Assembly: GCA_019120175.1 (NCBI GenBank)
Contig: DWVP01000022.1
Span: 1 to 64,000, forward strand
DNA: 64,000 nucleotides
Origin: Candidatus Corynebacterium faecigallinarum
GTDB taxonomy: Bacteria; Actinomycetota; Actinomycetes; Mycobacteriales; Mycobacteriaceae
Direction of reading: 5' to 3'
Program-made: the position numbers and the translations under genes
Shown: piece by piece, positions 34,262 through 43,297 of the stretch
Layout: every line of letters begins with the position of its first letter
How positions within the stretch are numbered: position 1 is the first letter of the stretch
The notes under the pieces: generated by a model
The model's input: the letters and a program-made list of their open reading frames with translations, nothing else
Told to the model about the DNA's origin: nothing
The model's database searches: none

Positions 34262-36874
34262 TTATACGGCGCTGCGCAGGCCCGGCATCGGCAGCGGGAC
34301 CGTCCGGCCGTCCTGCTTCTGGAACTGGACGGTGGGGTCTGGTGACCCGGGCGCGTTGACGAAGGAGACGAAACGGCGCAGCTTCTCCGGGTCGTCGAGG
34401 ACGGCCTTCCACTCGTCGGTGTAGTCGTCGACGTGGCGGGCGATGAACTGCTCCAGGTCGTCGCCGATCCCCAGGGAGTCCTCGCAGACGACCTGGCGGA
34501 TGTGGTCCAGGCCGCCCTCGGTCTCCTCAACCCAGGCGGCGGTGCGCTGCAGGCGGTCGGCGGTGCGCACGTAGAAGGCGATGAAGCGGTCGATGTAGCG
34601 GATCAGCGTGGGCTCATCCAGGTCGCCGGCGAGCAGTTCGGCGTGGCGCGGGGTCGCGCCACCGTTGCCGCCGACATACAGGTTCCAGCCGTGCTCGGTG
34701 GCGATCACGCCGACGTCCTTGCCGCGGGCCTCGGCACACTCGCGGGCACAGCCGGAGACACCCATCTTCAACTTGTGCGGACTACGCAAGCCCCGGTAGC
34801 GCAACTCCAGATCGACGGCCATCTTCACCGAATCCTGCTGGCCGTAGCGGCACCAGTCGGTGCCCACACAGCTCTTCACCGCGCGCAGCGACTTGCCGTA
34901 GGCCTGGCCGGACTCCATGCCGGCGTCCACCAGGCGACGCCAGATGGCGGGCAGCTGCTCCACCCGGGCACCGAACATGTCGATGCGCTGGGCGCCGGTG
35001 ACCTTGGTGTACAGGTCGAAGTCGCGGGCGATCTCACCGACGACGATGAGCTGTTCGGCGGTGACCTGGCCACCGGGCATCCGCGGCACCACGGAGTAGG
35101 AGCCGTTGCGCTGGATATTGGCCAGGAAGCGGTCGTTGGTGTCCTGCAGGGCGGCATGACCGTCGTCCAGGACGTGGTGACCGGTGTTGAGTGTGGCGAA
35201 GATGGACGCCATCGTCGGCTTGCAGATCTCGCAGCCGTGGCCGGTGCCGAACCGCTTGATGAACCGGGGGAAGTCGCGGATGACGGTGGCCGCGGCACAC
35301 TGGAACAGTTCCGCACGCGACTGGCTGAAGTGCTCGCACAGAGCCTTGGACTGCTCGATGCCCTCGGCGTCGAGGAGCTGGCCGAGCAGGCCCACGCAGG
35401 ACCCGCAGCTGGTTCCGGCCCGGGTGCAGGTCTTCAGGTCCGCCACCGAGCAGGCGCCGTCGCCGATGGCGTCCCGGACGTCCTTCTTGGTGACGTTGTT
35501 GCAGGAACAGATCTGGGCGGCGTCCGGCAGTGCGGCGACACCGGCACCGGCAGCACCGTCATCCCCGGCGGACGGGGTGATGAACGCCATCGGGTTGGTC
35601 AGCTCCGCGTCGACCATGGGGCGCAGCATGGCATAGGCGTTGGCATCCCCGACGAGCACCCCGCCGAGCAAGGTCTTGCCGTCGGTGTCCATGACGATCT
35701 TGCCGTAGGTCCCGGCGAAGGGGTCGTTGACGGTCAGCGGTCGGGCACCCTCGGTGGTGCCGTGGGCGTCGCCGAAACTGGCGACGTCGACACCCAGCAG
35801 TTTCAGCTTGGTGGACATGTCCGGGTCCTCGAAGGACGTCGGTTCTCGCCCTGTGATCCGGTCGGCGACGATCTCCGCGGTGGTGTAGCCCGGGGCGACC
35901 AGGCCGTAGCAGACCCCGTCGACGGCGGCGCACTCGCCGACCGCGCTGATGTCCGGGTCATTCGTCCGGCACAGTCGGTCGGTGAGGATGCCGCCGCGCG
36001 GGGCCTTGTCCAGCGGGGCGGGGGTGGCGGCATCGGCGAGGGCGTCGTGGGGACGCACACCGGTGGCGAAGATCACCAGGTCCACGGTGAGGTGGTTGAT
36101 GGTGGGGTTCTCCGGGGCCGGCTCGCCGGGCGCGGGGACGGGGGAGGAGAGGGTGAGGGTCAGGTTGCTGGAGTCGCTGTCGGTGCGCGCGATGACATCG
36201 GTGCCGGTGTTGACGTGCACTTGCACGCCGAGTTCGCGGACCTTGTCCGCCAGCAGGACGCCACCGTCGGCGTCCACCTGGATCGGCATCAGACGGGGGG
36301 AGCGTTCGATGATGTGGGCCTCGGCACCGAGCAGTTTCAGGGCGTTGGCGGCCTCCAGGCCGAGCAGGCCACCGCCGATGACCGCACCGACCGGGGAGCG
36401 TCCCGCCGCCCGGGCGTCCTCGACGAGGGTGCGGATGTCGTCGAGGTCGTCGAGGGTGCGGTAGACGGTGCAGCCCGGCAGGTCATGGCCGGGCACCGGC
36501 GGGACGAAGGCGTAGGAGCCGGTGGCCAGCACCAGATGGTCGTAGGCGACGGTGCTGGTTGCGGCACCGCTGTCACAGATGACGGTGTGGGCGTCCCGGT
36601 CGATGCCGGTGGCCTTGGCGTGCACCACGGTCACCGAGTCCGGGAGGTCGGCCAACTCCAGGGCGGTGCGGTCCCAGGAGGACACGTAGCTGGAGAGTGC
36701 GACCCGGTCGTAGGCGTGGCACGACTCCCCGGAGATCACGGTGATGTGGGCATTCGGGTCGCGGTCGAGGATCTCGGTGACGGTGCGGTGACCGACCATG
36801 CCGAAGCCGACGATGACAGTGTGCGGGGTGTGCGGGGTGTGGGGATTCTGGGAGGGCGTCAGTTGTGGGGTCAT
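34262..36874 (-). CDS. nirB: NAD(P)H-dependent assimilatory nitrite reductase large subunit
   Basis: This 870-residue protein has an N-terminal FAD/NAD(P)H domain (VIVGFGMVGHRT; GAVIGGGLLGLEAANAL), a BFD-type [2Fe-2S] region with CSCNN and CTRAGTSCGSC (about residues 480-520), and C-terminal sulfite/nitrite reductase domains. The siroheme-4Fe4S ligands CVGTDWC and GCAREC are intact. It reduces nitrite to ammonium with six electrons. The N-terminus contains a HTPHTPHT stretch. The start is 143 bp from the nitrate reductase gene, a gap that carries an inverted repeat. Confidence 0.96.
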   Translation of the reverse strand: MTPQLTPSQNPHTPHTPHTVIVGFGMVGHRTVTEILDRDPNAHITVISGESCHAYDRVALSSYVSSWDRTALELADLPDSVTVVHAKATGIDRDAHTVICDSGAATSTVAYDHLVLATGSYAFVPPVPGHDLPGCTVYRTLDDLDDIRTLVEDARAAGRSPVGAVIGGGLLGLEAANALKLLGAEAHIIERSPRLMPIQVDADGGVLLADKVRELGVQVHVNTGTDVIARTDSDSSNLTLTLSSPVPAPGEPAPENPTINHLTVDLVIFATGVRPHDALADAATPAPLDKAPRGGILTDRLCRTNDPDISAVGECAAVDGVCYGLVAPGYTTAEIVADRITGREPTSFEDPDMSTKLKLLGVDVASFGDAHGTTEGARPLTVNDPFAGTYGKIVMDTDGKTLLGGVLVGDANAYAMLRPMVDAELTNPMAFITPSAGDDGAAGAGVAALPDAAQICSCNNVTKKDVRDAIGDGACSVADLKTCTRAGTSCGSCVGLLGQLLDAEGIEQSKALCEHFSQSRAELFQCAAATVIRDFPRFIKRFGTGHGCEICKPTMASIFATLNTGHHVLDDGHAALQDTNDRFLANIQRNGSYSVVPRMPGGQVTAEQLIVVGEIARDFDLYTKVTGAQRIDMFGARVEQLPAIWRRLVDAGMESGQAYGKSLRAVKSCVGTDWCRYGQQDSVKMAVDLELRYRGLRSPHKLKMGVSGCARECAEARGKDVGVIATEHGWNLYVGGNGGATPRHAELLAGDLDEPTLIRYIDRFIAFYVRTADRLQRTAAWVEETEGGLDHIRQVVCEDSLGIGDDLEQFIARHVDDYTDEWKAVLDDPEKLRRFVSFVNAPGSPDPTVQFQKQDGRTVPLPMPGLRSAV

Positions 36875-36980
36875 GTCTGATGACGCTAGAAGTCTCCCAC
36901 CGCAGAAGGTACAGATGAGAGCAGTGTTTTACAGCGGGTTCACCGGTGACCTGCAGCGGGGCGTGTGGGGACACGGGCAG

Positions 36981-37005
36981 GAAACATGCGAAACACGCAA
37001 GTTTC
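36981..37005. promoter_or_regulatory. 25-bp imperfect inverted repeat upstream of nirB
   Basis: GAAACATGCG and CGCAAGTTTC flank AAACA; arms match at 9 of 10 pairs. It lies 13 bp past the nitrate reductase stop and about 110 bp before the nirB start, with no T-run. It is a candidate operator, for example for an NnaR-type regulator; this is a guess. Confidence 0.45.
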
Positions 37006-37017
37006 AGGCCGTGTGAT

Positions 37018-40000
37018 TCAGTACACGTCGCGGACGTAGCGACGTTCGGCGGCCAACCCGGCGACGAAGGAGCGGGCGTCCTCGGAGTCCATGCGTCCTT
37101 GCTCGGCGACGATCCGGCACAGCGCGGAGTCGACGTCGGCGGCCATGCGTCCGGCGTCGCCGCAGACGTAGAGGTGCGCGCCGCGTCCGATCCACTCCCA
37201 CAGGTCCGCGGCATGGTGCAGCATCCGGTCCTGGACGTACACCTTCTTCTCCTGGTCGCGGGAGAACGCGGTGTCGAAGCGGGTGAGGATGCCGCGATGG
37301 TGCATCCCGGACAGCTCCTCGCCGTAGAGGAAGTCGGTGTCGCGGTGGCGGTCGCCGAAGAACAACCAGTTGTCGCCGGCCGCGCCCGAACACATCCGGT
37401 CCTGCAGGAACCCGCGGAAGGGAGCCACGCCGGTGCCGGGGCCGATCATGATCATCGGGGCGTCCGGACGCTCCGGCGGGCCGAAGCTACGGTTCGGCTT
37501 GATGAACACCTCGACCTCGTCGCCGGGGGTGAGCTCGGCGAGGAAACCGGAGCTGACCCCCCGACGCGATGCACCGCGCGGGCTGGTGAACGCCACCGTG
37601 GAGACGGTGATCTCCACCTGGTTCGGGTCCGCCAGCGGGGAAGAGGAGATGGAGTACAGCCGGGGGCGGAGCTCGGTGAGAACCTCCAGCCATTCCGTGA
37701 GATCCGCCGTCACCGGGTAGGACGCCAGGACGTCGCACAGGTGGCGGCCGTAGGCGAAGGTGCGCAGTGCGGTGGCATCTGCGGTGTTACCGGCGCTGCC
37801 GGTGAGCTCGTCGATGCCGGCGTCCGGGTGCTGGCGGTGCACCAGCTCCAGCAGAGCGGGCGTGACGGAGGTGATGTCGAGCCGGGTCAGTGCCTCGCGT
37901 AGTGGCTGTCCGGTCTCCGGGTGGGGTACGGCCGGGTCCAGACCGGTGAAGTGGAGGAACTCGTCGACGGTGGTGGCGCGGTTGCGCGGAAGGACGCCCA
38001 GAGCATCGCCGGTGCTGTAGGCGGTGGCATCGCTGGCGCTGTCGGCGTCAGTGGTGCTGTCCGCGTCGGCGGGGAGGCAGGGCAAGGTGAAGGTGTAACG
38101 CCGGACCTCCCGCCCAGTGGCCGCCGGATCACCACCAGTGAGCCTGGACGCTGCGGCTACGGTGGCGGTCACCGGATTCGCCCGGGAACCCCGCGCCGGA
38201 CCCTGCGAGGCTGCACTGGAGGAGGTGGCACGGGCGATATCGTCCGGATCAGCCCCCAGCGCCTCGGCTGCGGCAGCGAACCAGGACGCTGCAGTCCCGG
38301 CGAAGTCCGGTTCGCAGGACGCCCGGGGTAGCAACAGTTCGGCGCCCAGGGCGCTCACGCGATCCTCCAGTTTCCGGGCGAAGCCGCAGAAGTCGGCGTA
38401 GGAGGAGTCGCCGAAGCCCAGCACCGCACAGCGAAGACCAGCAAGAGCTGGTGCACCTGCGGCACCCGATGCGTCCTGCTTGTCCTGCTTGTTCTGCAGT
38501 GCCTCCAGTTCCTCCCACAACGAGGCGGCCATGTCCGGGGCGTCGCCGTCGCCGGTGGATGAGACCACGAACAGGACGGTGCCCTGCAGCTTTCCGACAT
38601 CCACGGAGTCCGCGCAGCGGGCTCGGGCCGGAACACCGACGGCGGTCAAGGAGGAGACAAGACCGGGGACGTACTCCTCGACGGTGCCGGTCTGTGACGC
38701 CCAGACGACCGAAACAGTGTCGGCATCATCGGCGCCGTCTGCACCGTCAGCATCATCGTCCATGTCGTCCGGTGTCTTCGGTGCCGCAGCCACCCGCAGC
38801 AGCGACACCGCACAGGCCTTGAACTCCGGCTGCAGGGACTCCGGATCCACCGCATCGGTGGTCAGCTCATTGACCGGGACATTGGCGAAATGCATGGGGA
38901 TGAAACACGTGCCGGGCACAATGCCCTCGTCGACCACCGCCGGGGCGTCCAACGTGCCGCGCCGGGAGGTGACCCGCACGATGTCGCCTGCCCCGATGCC
39001 CAGGGGCTCGGCATCGGTGGGGTGGACCTGCACGAAGCCGGACGGATTGAGCTTCATCAGCTTCTTCACCCGACCCGTCTTCGTCATCGTGTGCCACTGG
39101 TGCGGCAACCGGCCGGTGGTCAGGGTCAGCGGGAAGTCCTCGTCCGGCAGCTCGTGCGGCGGCAACCACGGCCGGGCGACGAACTGTGCCCGGCCGGTGT
39201 CGGTGGGGAAGGCCAGGCGCGGCACCTCACCATCATCGGTGACCAGCCGGGACTGACTGATGCCGTCGTTGAGGTAACGCACCGGGTTGCGCGCGTCACC
39301 ACCCGGTGCGACCGGCCACTGCACCGGACCGTCCTTCAGCCGGGCATGGTCCACCCCGCGCAGGTCCCAGCCGGTGCGGGGATTGTGGAAGCGTCGGATC
39401 TCGTCGAAGATCTCCGCGGCACTGGCAAAATCGAACCCGGGGAAACCCATCGCCCGGGCGACCCGGCAGATCAGCTCCCAGTCCGGGGCGGCCTCGCCCG
39501 GGGCGTCCAACAGGGGAGAGGACAGGGTCATCGTGCGTTCAGAGTTGACCATCACGCCGTCCGACTCCGTCCACAACGCCGCCGGGAGCACGATATCGGC
39601 GTGCCCGGCGGTGGCGGAACCGGCGTAGGCGTCCTGCACGACCACCAGGTCCGCACCGGTGAGACCCTTGATGACCTGCGAGGAGTTCGGCACGGTGGCC
39701 GCCGGGTTGGTGCAGATCACCCACACCGCGCGAACCGGCGAGTCCTCGTCGCCGAGCTCGCGGAACAGGTCCACCGTGCCGCCGCCGAGGTCGGTGTGCA
39801 GCGTGCCCGGCGGTACCTCCCAGATGTCCTCGACCTCGGCGCGCTGGGCGTCGTCGAGCACACTGCGCTGGCCGGGCAGACCCGGACCCATGTAGCCCAT
39901 CTCCCGGCCGCCCATCGCATTGGGCTGGCCTGTCAACGAGAACGGGCCGGCGCCGGTGGTGCACAATGCGCCGGTGGCCAGGTGCAGATTGCACAGGGCG

Positions 40001-41037
40001 GTGGTGTGCCAGGTGCCGTGGACGGACTGGTTCAGCCCCATCGTCCACAGGCTCACGAACCTGCGGGTGGACCCGATCCATTCGGCGGCGGTGCGCAGAT
40101 CGTCCTCCTCGATGCCGGTGATCCGGGAGACCTCCTCGACCGGGTAGTCGGCGAGGTGGTCCTCCATGACCTCCCAGTTGTCGGTGTAGGACGCGATGAA
40201 CTCAGGGTCGGTGTCGCCGTTGTCGCAGATCATCCGCAGCAGACCGTTGAGCAGCGCCATGTCGGTGCCCGGGGCGACCGGCAGGTGCAGGTCCGCCTTC
40301 TTCGCCGTGGCGGTGCGGCGCGGGTCGACGACGATGAGCTTCGCCCCGGCCTTCACCCGGTCCATCATCCGCAGGAAAAGGATCGGGTGGCAGTCGGCCA
40401 TATTTGCCCCGGTGACCAGGAAGACGTCCGCATGGTCGAGGTCGTCGTAGGAGCCGGGCGGGCCGTCCGCGCCGAAAGCCTGCTTGTAGCCGGTAGATGC
40501 CGAGGCCATGCACAGCCGCGAGTTCGACTCGATGAGGTTGGTGCGCAGGTAGCCCTTGGCCAGCTTGTTCGCCACATACTGGGCCTCCAGCGTCATCTGG
40601 CCGGAGACGTACAGTGCCACGGCATCGTGCCCGTGCTCCTCGCGCAGGGCGGTGAAGCGGCGGGCGACCTCGTTGACTGCGCCGGTGGTATCGGATGCCT
40701 CCCCGTCGACCAGGGCGGTCGTCTGGCGGCCACCGGAGACCAGCAGGTCGGCGGTGGTGGAACCCTTGGTGCACAACCTGCCCCGGTTGACCGGGTGGTC
40801 CGGGGTGCCGCGCGAGGTGAGGGTGCCATCTGGGGAGGCGGTGAGCGTGAGGCCGCAGCCGACGCCGCAGTAGCCGCACATGGTGTCGACCGAGCGGGTG
40901 TCGACCGAGCGGGACTGGTCAGGTGTCGTTGACGAGGAGGTGGGGGAGGTGGGGGACGTAGTGGAGGGAGTGGAGGGAGTGGAGGGAGCGGAGGGAGCGG
41001 AGGTCGGGGTGTTGGCGGCGGCTGCTGTGGAACTCAT
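37018..41037 (-). CDS. Single-chain assimilatory nitrate reductase fused to a CysJ-like flavoprotein
   Basis: This 1339-residue protein joins two parts. Residues about 52-740 are a molybdopterin oxidoreductase of the NasC/NarB type with an N-terminal [4Fe-4S] motif (CGYCGVGC ... GRLCTKGS), a Mo-bis-MGD domain and the molybdopterin-dinucleotide domain (TGRLPHQWHTMTKTG). Residues about 775-1339 are a flavodoxin domain (SQTGTVEE, SSTGDGDAPD, GFGDSSYADFC), an FAD domain (RLYSISSSP) and an NADPH domain (MIGPGTGVAPFRGF), ending RRYVRDVY. It can thus take electrons from NADPH to nitrate in one chain. The first 50 residues are Ser/Thr/Pro repeats and lack a strong RBS, so the true start may lie closer to MCGYCG. 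The gene is divergent from narK. Confidence 0.93.
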   Translation of the reverse strand: MSSTAAAANTPTSAPSAPSTPSTPSTTSPTSPTSSSTTPDQSRSVDTRSVDTMCGYCGVGCGLTLTASPDGTLTSRGTPDHPVNRGRLCTKGSTTADLLVSGGRQTTALVDGEASDTTGAVNEVARRFTALREEHGHDAVALYVSGQMTLEAQYVANKLAKGYLRTNLIESNSRLCMASASTGYKQAFGADGPPGSYDDLDHADVFLVTGANMADCHPILFLRMMDRVKAGAKLIVVDPRRTATAKKADLHLPVAPGTDMALLNGLLRMICDNGDTDPEFIASYTDNWEVMEDHLADYPVEEVSRITGIEEDDLRTAAEWIGSTRRFVSLWTMGLNQSVHGTWHTTALCNLHLATGALCTTGAGPFSLTGQPNAMGGREMGYMGPGLPGQRSVLDDAQRAEVEDIWEVPPGTLHTDLGGGTVDLFRELGDEDSPVRAVWVICTNPAATVPNSSQVIKGLTGADLVVVQDAYAGSATAGHADIVLPAALWTESDGVMVNSERTMTLSSPLLDAPGEAAPDWELICRVARAMGFPGFDFASAAEIFDEIRRFHNPRTGWDLRGVDHARLKDGPVQWPVAPGGDARNPVRYLNDGISQSRLVTDDGEVPRLAFPTDTGRAQFVARPWLPPHELPDEDFPLTLTTGRLPHQWHTMTKTGRVKKLMKLNPSGFVQVHPTDAEPLGIGAGDIVRVTSRRGTLDAPAVVDEGIVPGTCFIPMHFANVPVNELTTDAVDPESLQPEFKACAVSLLRVAAAPKTPDDMDDDADGADGADDADTVSVVWASQTGTVEEYVPGLVSSLTAVGVPARARCADSVDVGKLQGTVLFVVSSTGDGDAPDMAASLWEELEALQNKQDKQDASGAAGAPALAGLRCAVLGFGDSSYADFCGFARKLEDRVSALGAELLLPRASCEPDFAGTAASWFAAAAEALGADPDDIARATSSSAASQGPARGSRANPVTATVAAASRLTGGDPAATGREVRRYTFTLPCLPADADSTTDADSASDATAYSTGDALGVLPRNRATTVDEFLHFTGLDPAVPHPETGQPLREALTRLDITSVTPALLELVHRQHPDAGIDELTGSAGNTADATALRTFAYGRHLCDVLASYPVTADLTEWLEVLTELRPRLYSISSSPLADPNQVEITVSTVAFTSPRGASRRGVSSGFLAELTPGDEVEVFIKPNRSFGPPERPDAPMIMIGPGTGVAPFRGFLQDRMCSGAAGDNWLFFGDRHRDTDFLYGEELSGMHHRGILTRFDTAFSRDQEKKVYVQDRMLHHAADLWEWIGRGAHLYVCGDAGRMAADVDSALCRIVAEQGRMDSEDARSFVAGLAAERRYVRDVY
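40961..41004 (-). repeat. 9-bp tandem repeat at the 5' end of the nitrate reductase gene
   Basis: About five units of GTGGAGGGA / GCGGAGGGA encode the Ser-Thr-Pro repeats of the N-terminal tail. Copy-number change would alter only the tail length. Confidence 0.85.
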
Positions 41038-41296
41038 GTGCCGCTACGTTAGGACGCCGGTGTTGCCGCAGCGTCTAGGTCACGTTTCGGTCAAAAGACC
41101 TCCGGCTCACACATTGAGGGGCAGCAGTGCGCGAACTCCGTCACCGCGGGATCATCATTGTGTCACTGGGCAGAAATAGCGTCCTACCTGCTGTGAAGCT
41201 TCTGTTTCCGGGTTCTCTCCCGGCTGTCGAGGTTGTCCGGGCACGGTTACAGCTTGGAGGCAGTCCATTGAAACGACGACCCGAACAGGATCCCGC
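41038..41296. promoter_or_regulatory. Divergent nitrate reductase-narK control region
   Basis: This 259-bp gap must hold both promoters. I see AGGTCACGTTTCGGTCAAAAG with GACCT arms (41077-41101), which has a GTTTC/GAAAC element, but no clear match to a named nitrogen regulator site. Confidence 0.4.
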
Positions 41297-42751
41297 GTGA
41301 CCACGACACGGACCACGACGACCCCCGACTCTCCTACAACCCCTCCCGACCAGAACCCCGCCCAGGCCGGCCCGTCCGACACTTCTGCGTCGCACTCTTC
41401 TGGCGATCCCCGCATCGAGATGACGGAAGGACGGTGGATCACCAACTGGGATGCCGAGGACCCGGCATTCTGGAACGGCCCCGGACGCCAGGTCGCCCGA
41501 CAGAACCTCATGTGGTCGGTGTTCTGCGAGTTCCTCGGCTTCGCCGTCTGGCAGATGTGGTCGGTGACGGTGATCTTCCTGCCCCAGGCCGGTATCGACC
41601 TGACGTCCTCCCAGCAGTTCTGGCTGGTGTCCCTGCCGCCGCTGGTCGGTGCGACCGCCAGGATCCCCTACAGCTTCACCGTCCCGATCTTCGGCGGGCG
41701 CAACTGGACGGTGATCTCCGCGCTACTGCTGCTGATCCCCACGCTGGCCACCGCGCTGGTGCTCACCGCCGACAACCCGCCGGTGTGGATCCTCTTCATC
41801 ATCGCCGCGACCGCAGGGCTGGGCGGCGGCAACTTCGCCAGCTCCATGTCGAACATCACCTTCTTCTACCCCAAGGCGGAGAAGGGTGCGGCCCTCGGCA
41901 TCAACGCCGCCGGCGGAAACCTGGGCGTGGCCGTGGCACAGCTGGTCATCCCCATCGCCGTGACCGTCTTCGCCTTCGGCGCCTTCGAACCGAACCTGTC
42001 GGTGGCCGGACTGATCTGGGTGCCGCTGATCCTGCTGGCCGCCTGGGGCGCACGACGCTACATGCACAACCTCTCCAATGCGACCAATGACATCAAGGGC
42101 TCCCTGTCTGCCCTGAAGGAGAAGCACCTCTGGATCATCTCCTTCCTCTACGTCGGCGCCTTCGGCTCCTTCATGGGCTTCGGCTCGGTATTCCCGACGC
42201 TGATCAAGGCACAGTTCCCGGACTTCTCCTCCTTCACGGTGCTGGGTGCCGCACTGAGCCTGGCGTTCATGGGGCCGCTGGTCGGATCCCTGGCCCGTCC
42301 CTACGGCGGCAAGCTGGCTGACCGGATCGGCGGCGCCCGGGTGAGCATCGTGGTCTTCCTGTGCATGGCACTGGTGACCGCGACGATGGTGATGCTGCTC
42401 GACGGCATCAGCTTCGGGGTCTACCTGGTGCTGTTCCTCATGCTGTTCACCCTGACCGGCCTGGCGAATGGCTCGACCTACCGCATGATCCCGACCGTCT
42501 TCGAGCTCTCCGTACCTGCCGACGACCCGGTCGGCCATGAGCGCAAGAGTGCCGCGGCGCTGGGCTACATCGGCGCGATCGGTGGTTTCGGCGGCTTCGC
42601 CATCCCGCAGGTGCTGAACCTGTCGCAGAGCACGACCGGCAGCTTCGCCACCGCCTTCTGGGTCTTCGCCGGGGCCTACGTGGTGATGGCTGCGGTGGTG
42701 TGGGTGGTGTACCGCCGGCCCGGCACCCGCTTCGCCGCCGCGAACGTGTAG
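41297..42751 (+). CDS. narK: Nitrate/nitrite MFS transporter
   Basis: This 484-residue protein starts at GTG 41297. After a Thr/Pro-rich cytoplasmic N-terminus (residues 1-60) it has about twelve helices of the NarK/NasA nitrate-nitrite porter family. Signature regions are AATAGLGGGNFASSMSNITFFYP and GGKLADRIGG; the glycine-rich nitrate signature is intact. The substrate Arg in helix 2 (TARIPYSF) is present. It faces the nitrate reductase gene and imports nitrate, possibly exporting nitrite. Confidence 0.95.
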   Translation: MTTTRTTTTPDSPTTPPDQNPAQAGPSDTSASHSSGDPRIEMTEGRWITNWDAEDPAFWNGPGRQVARQNLMWSVFCEFLGFAVWQMWSVTVIFLPQAGIDLTSSQQFWLVSLPPLVGATARIPYSFTVPIFGGRNWTVISALLLLIPTLATALVLTADNPPVWILFIIAATAGLGGGNFASSMSNITFFYPKAEKGAALGINAAGGNLGVAVAQLVIPIAVTVFAFGAFEPNLSVAGLIWVPLILLAAWGARRYMHNLSNATNDIKGSLSALKEKHLWIISFLYVGAFGSFMGFGSVFPTLIKAQFPDFSSFTVLGAALSLAFMGPLVGSLARPYGGKLADRIGGARVSIVVFLCMALVTATMVMLLDGISFGVYLVLFLMLFTLTGLANGSTYRMIPTVFELSVPADDPVGHERKSAAALGYIGAIGGFGGFAIPQVLNLSQSTTGSFATAFWVFAGAYVVMAAVVWVVYRRPGTRFAAANV

Positions 42752-42793
42752 GTGCGGCGTCCGTGCGGTGTCCGTGCGGTGTCCGTGCGGCGG
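42752..42793. repeat. 11-bp tandem repeat behind narK
   Basis: Three units of GTGCGGYGTCC plus a partial fourth start one base after the narK stop codon. No gene function is visible. Confidence 0.8.
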
Positions 42794-42982
42794 TGGACGT
42801 CATTCGTCACACCTCCGGCGTTTTTCCTTGGGGGCGGAAAACGTCCTGACCTGCGCGTCTCACGATGCGGAAATCGCGAGGGGTGTGATAGATAGCCGGG
42901 CCGCGGGAGGCTGGGGACGGGGAGGGGAGACGTGCGGCCAGTGAGCGCGGGGAGGGGAGAGGCAGGCAGGGGTCGACCAGGC

Positions 42983-43267
42983 CTAGAGGCCGCCGAGCAG
43001 GTGCTCGGCGGACTGCGACAACTCGGCGCGTACACCTTCCAGATCCTCCGGGGACGCGGTGTCGATCAGCGTCCGGATGGTCTGGTGTGCGTTCTTCTCG
43101 TGCTCCCGGTCGTCCTCGTCCCACTTGCCGGTGAGGTGTGCTTCGATGAGGTGGGCGTCGTCGTCGAGGATGAGGGCGGCATCCTGCGTCGTGGCGGCGG
43201 ACGTCGTCGTCGCGTCGATGTAGTCGGTGACGATACCGCGCAGATTCGTAGGCAGGGGAGAAGTCAT
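42983..43267 (-). CDS. Conserved-looking small hypothetical protein
   Basis: This 94-residue, acidic, probably soluble helical protein (MTSPLPTNLRGIVTDYIDAT, then EAHLTGKWDEDDREHEKNAH) was not recognised. It has a start close to its upstream neighbour moaA (30 bp gap) on the same strand, so it may be translated from the moaA transcript. It has no membrane segment or known motif. The coding call rests on position and composition. Confidence 0.55.
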   Translation of the reverse strand: MTSPLPTNLRGIVTDYIDATTTSAATTQDAALILDDDAHLIEAHLTGKWDEDDREHEKNAHQTIRTLIDTASPEDLEGVRAELSQSAEHLLGGL

Positions 43268-43297
43268 GCACCCATTGTTGCAGAAACGCGGGACGTT

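Noticed and set aside
34433..36880. 815-codon open frame antisense to nirB
   Set aside because: nirB has full motif support; the antisense frame is Gly/Val/Asp-rich GC-bias translation.
38890..40932. 680-codon open frame antisense to the nitrate reductase
   Set aside because: Composition-driven shadow of a strongly supported gene.
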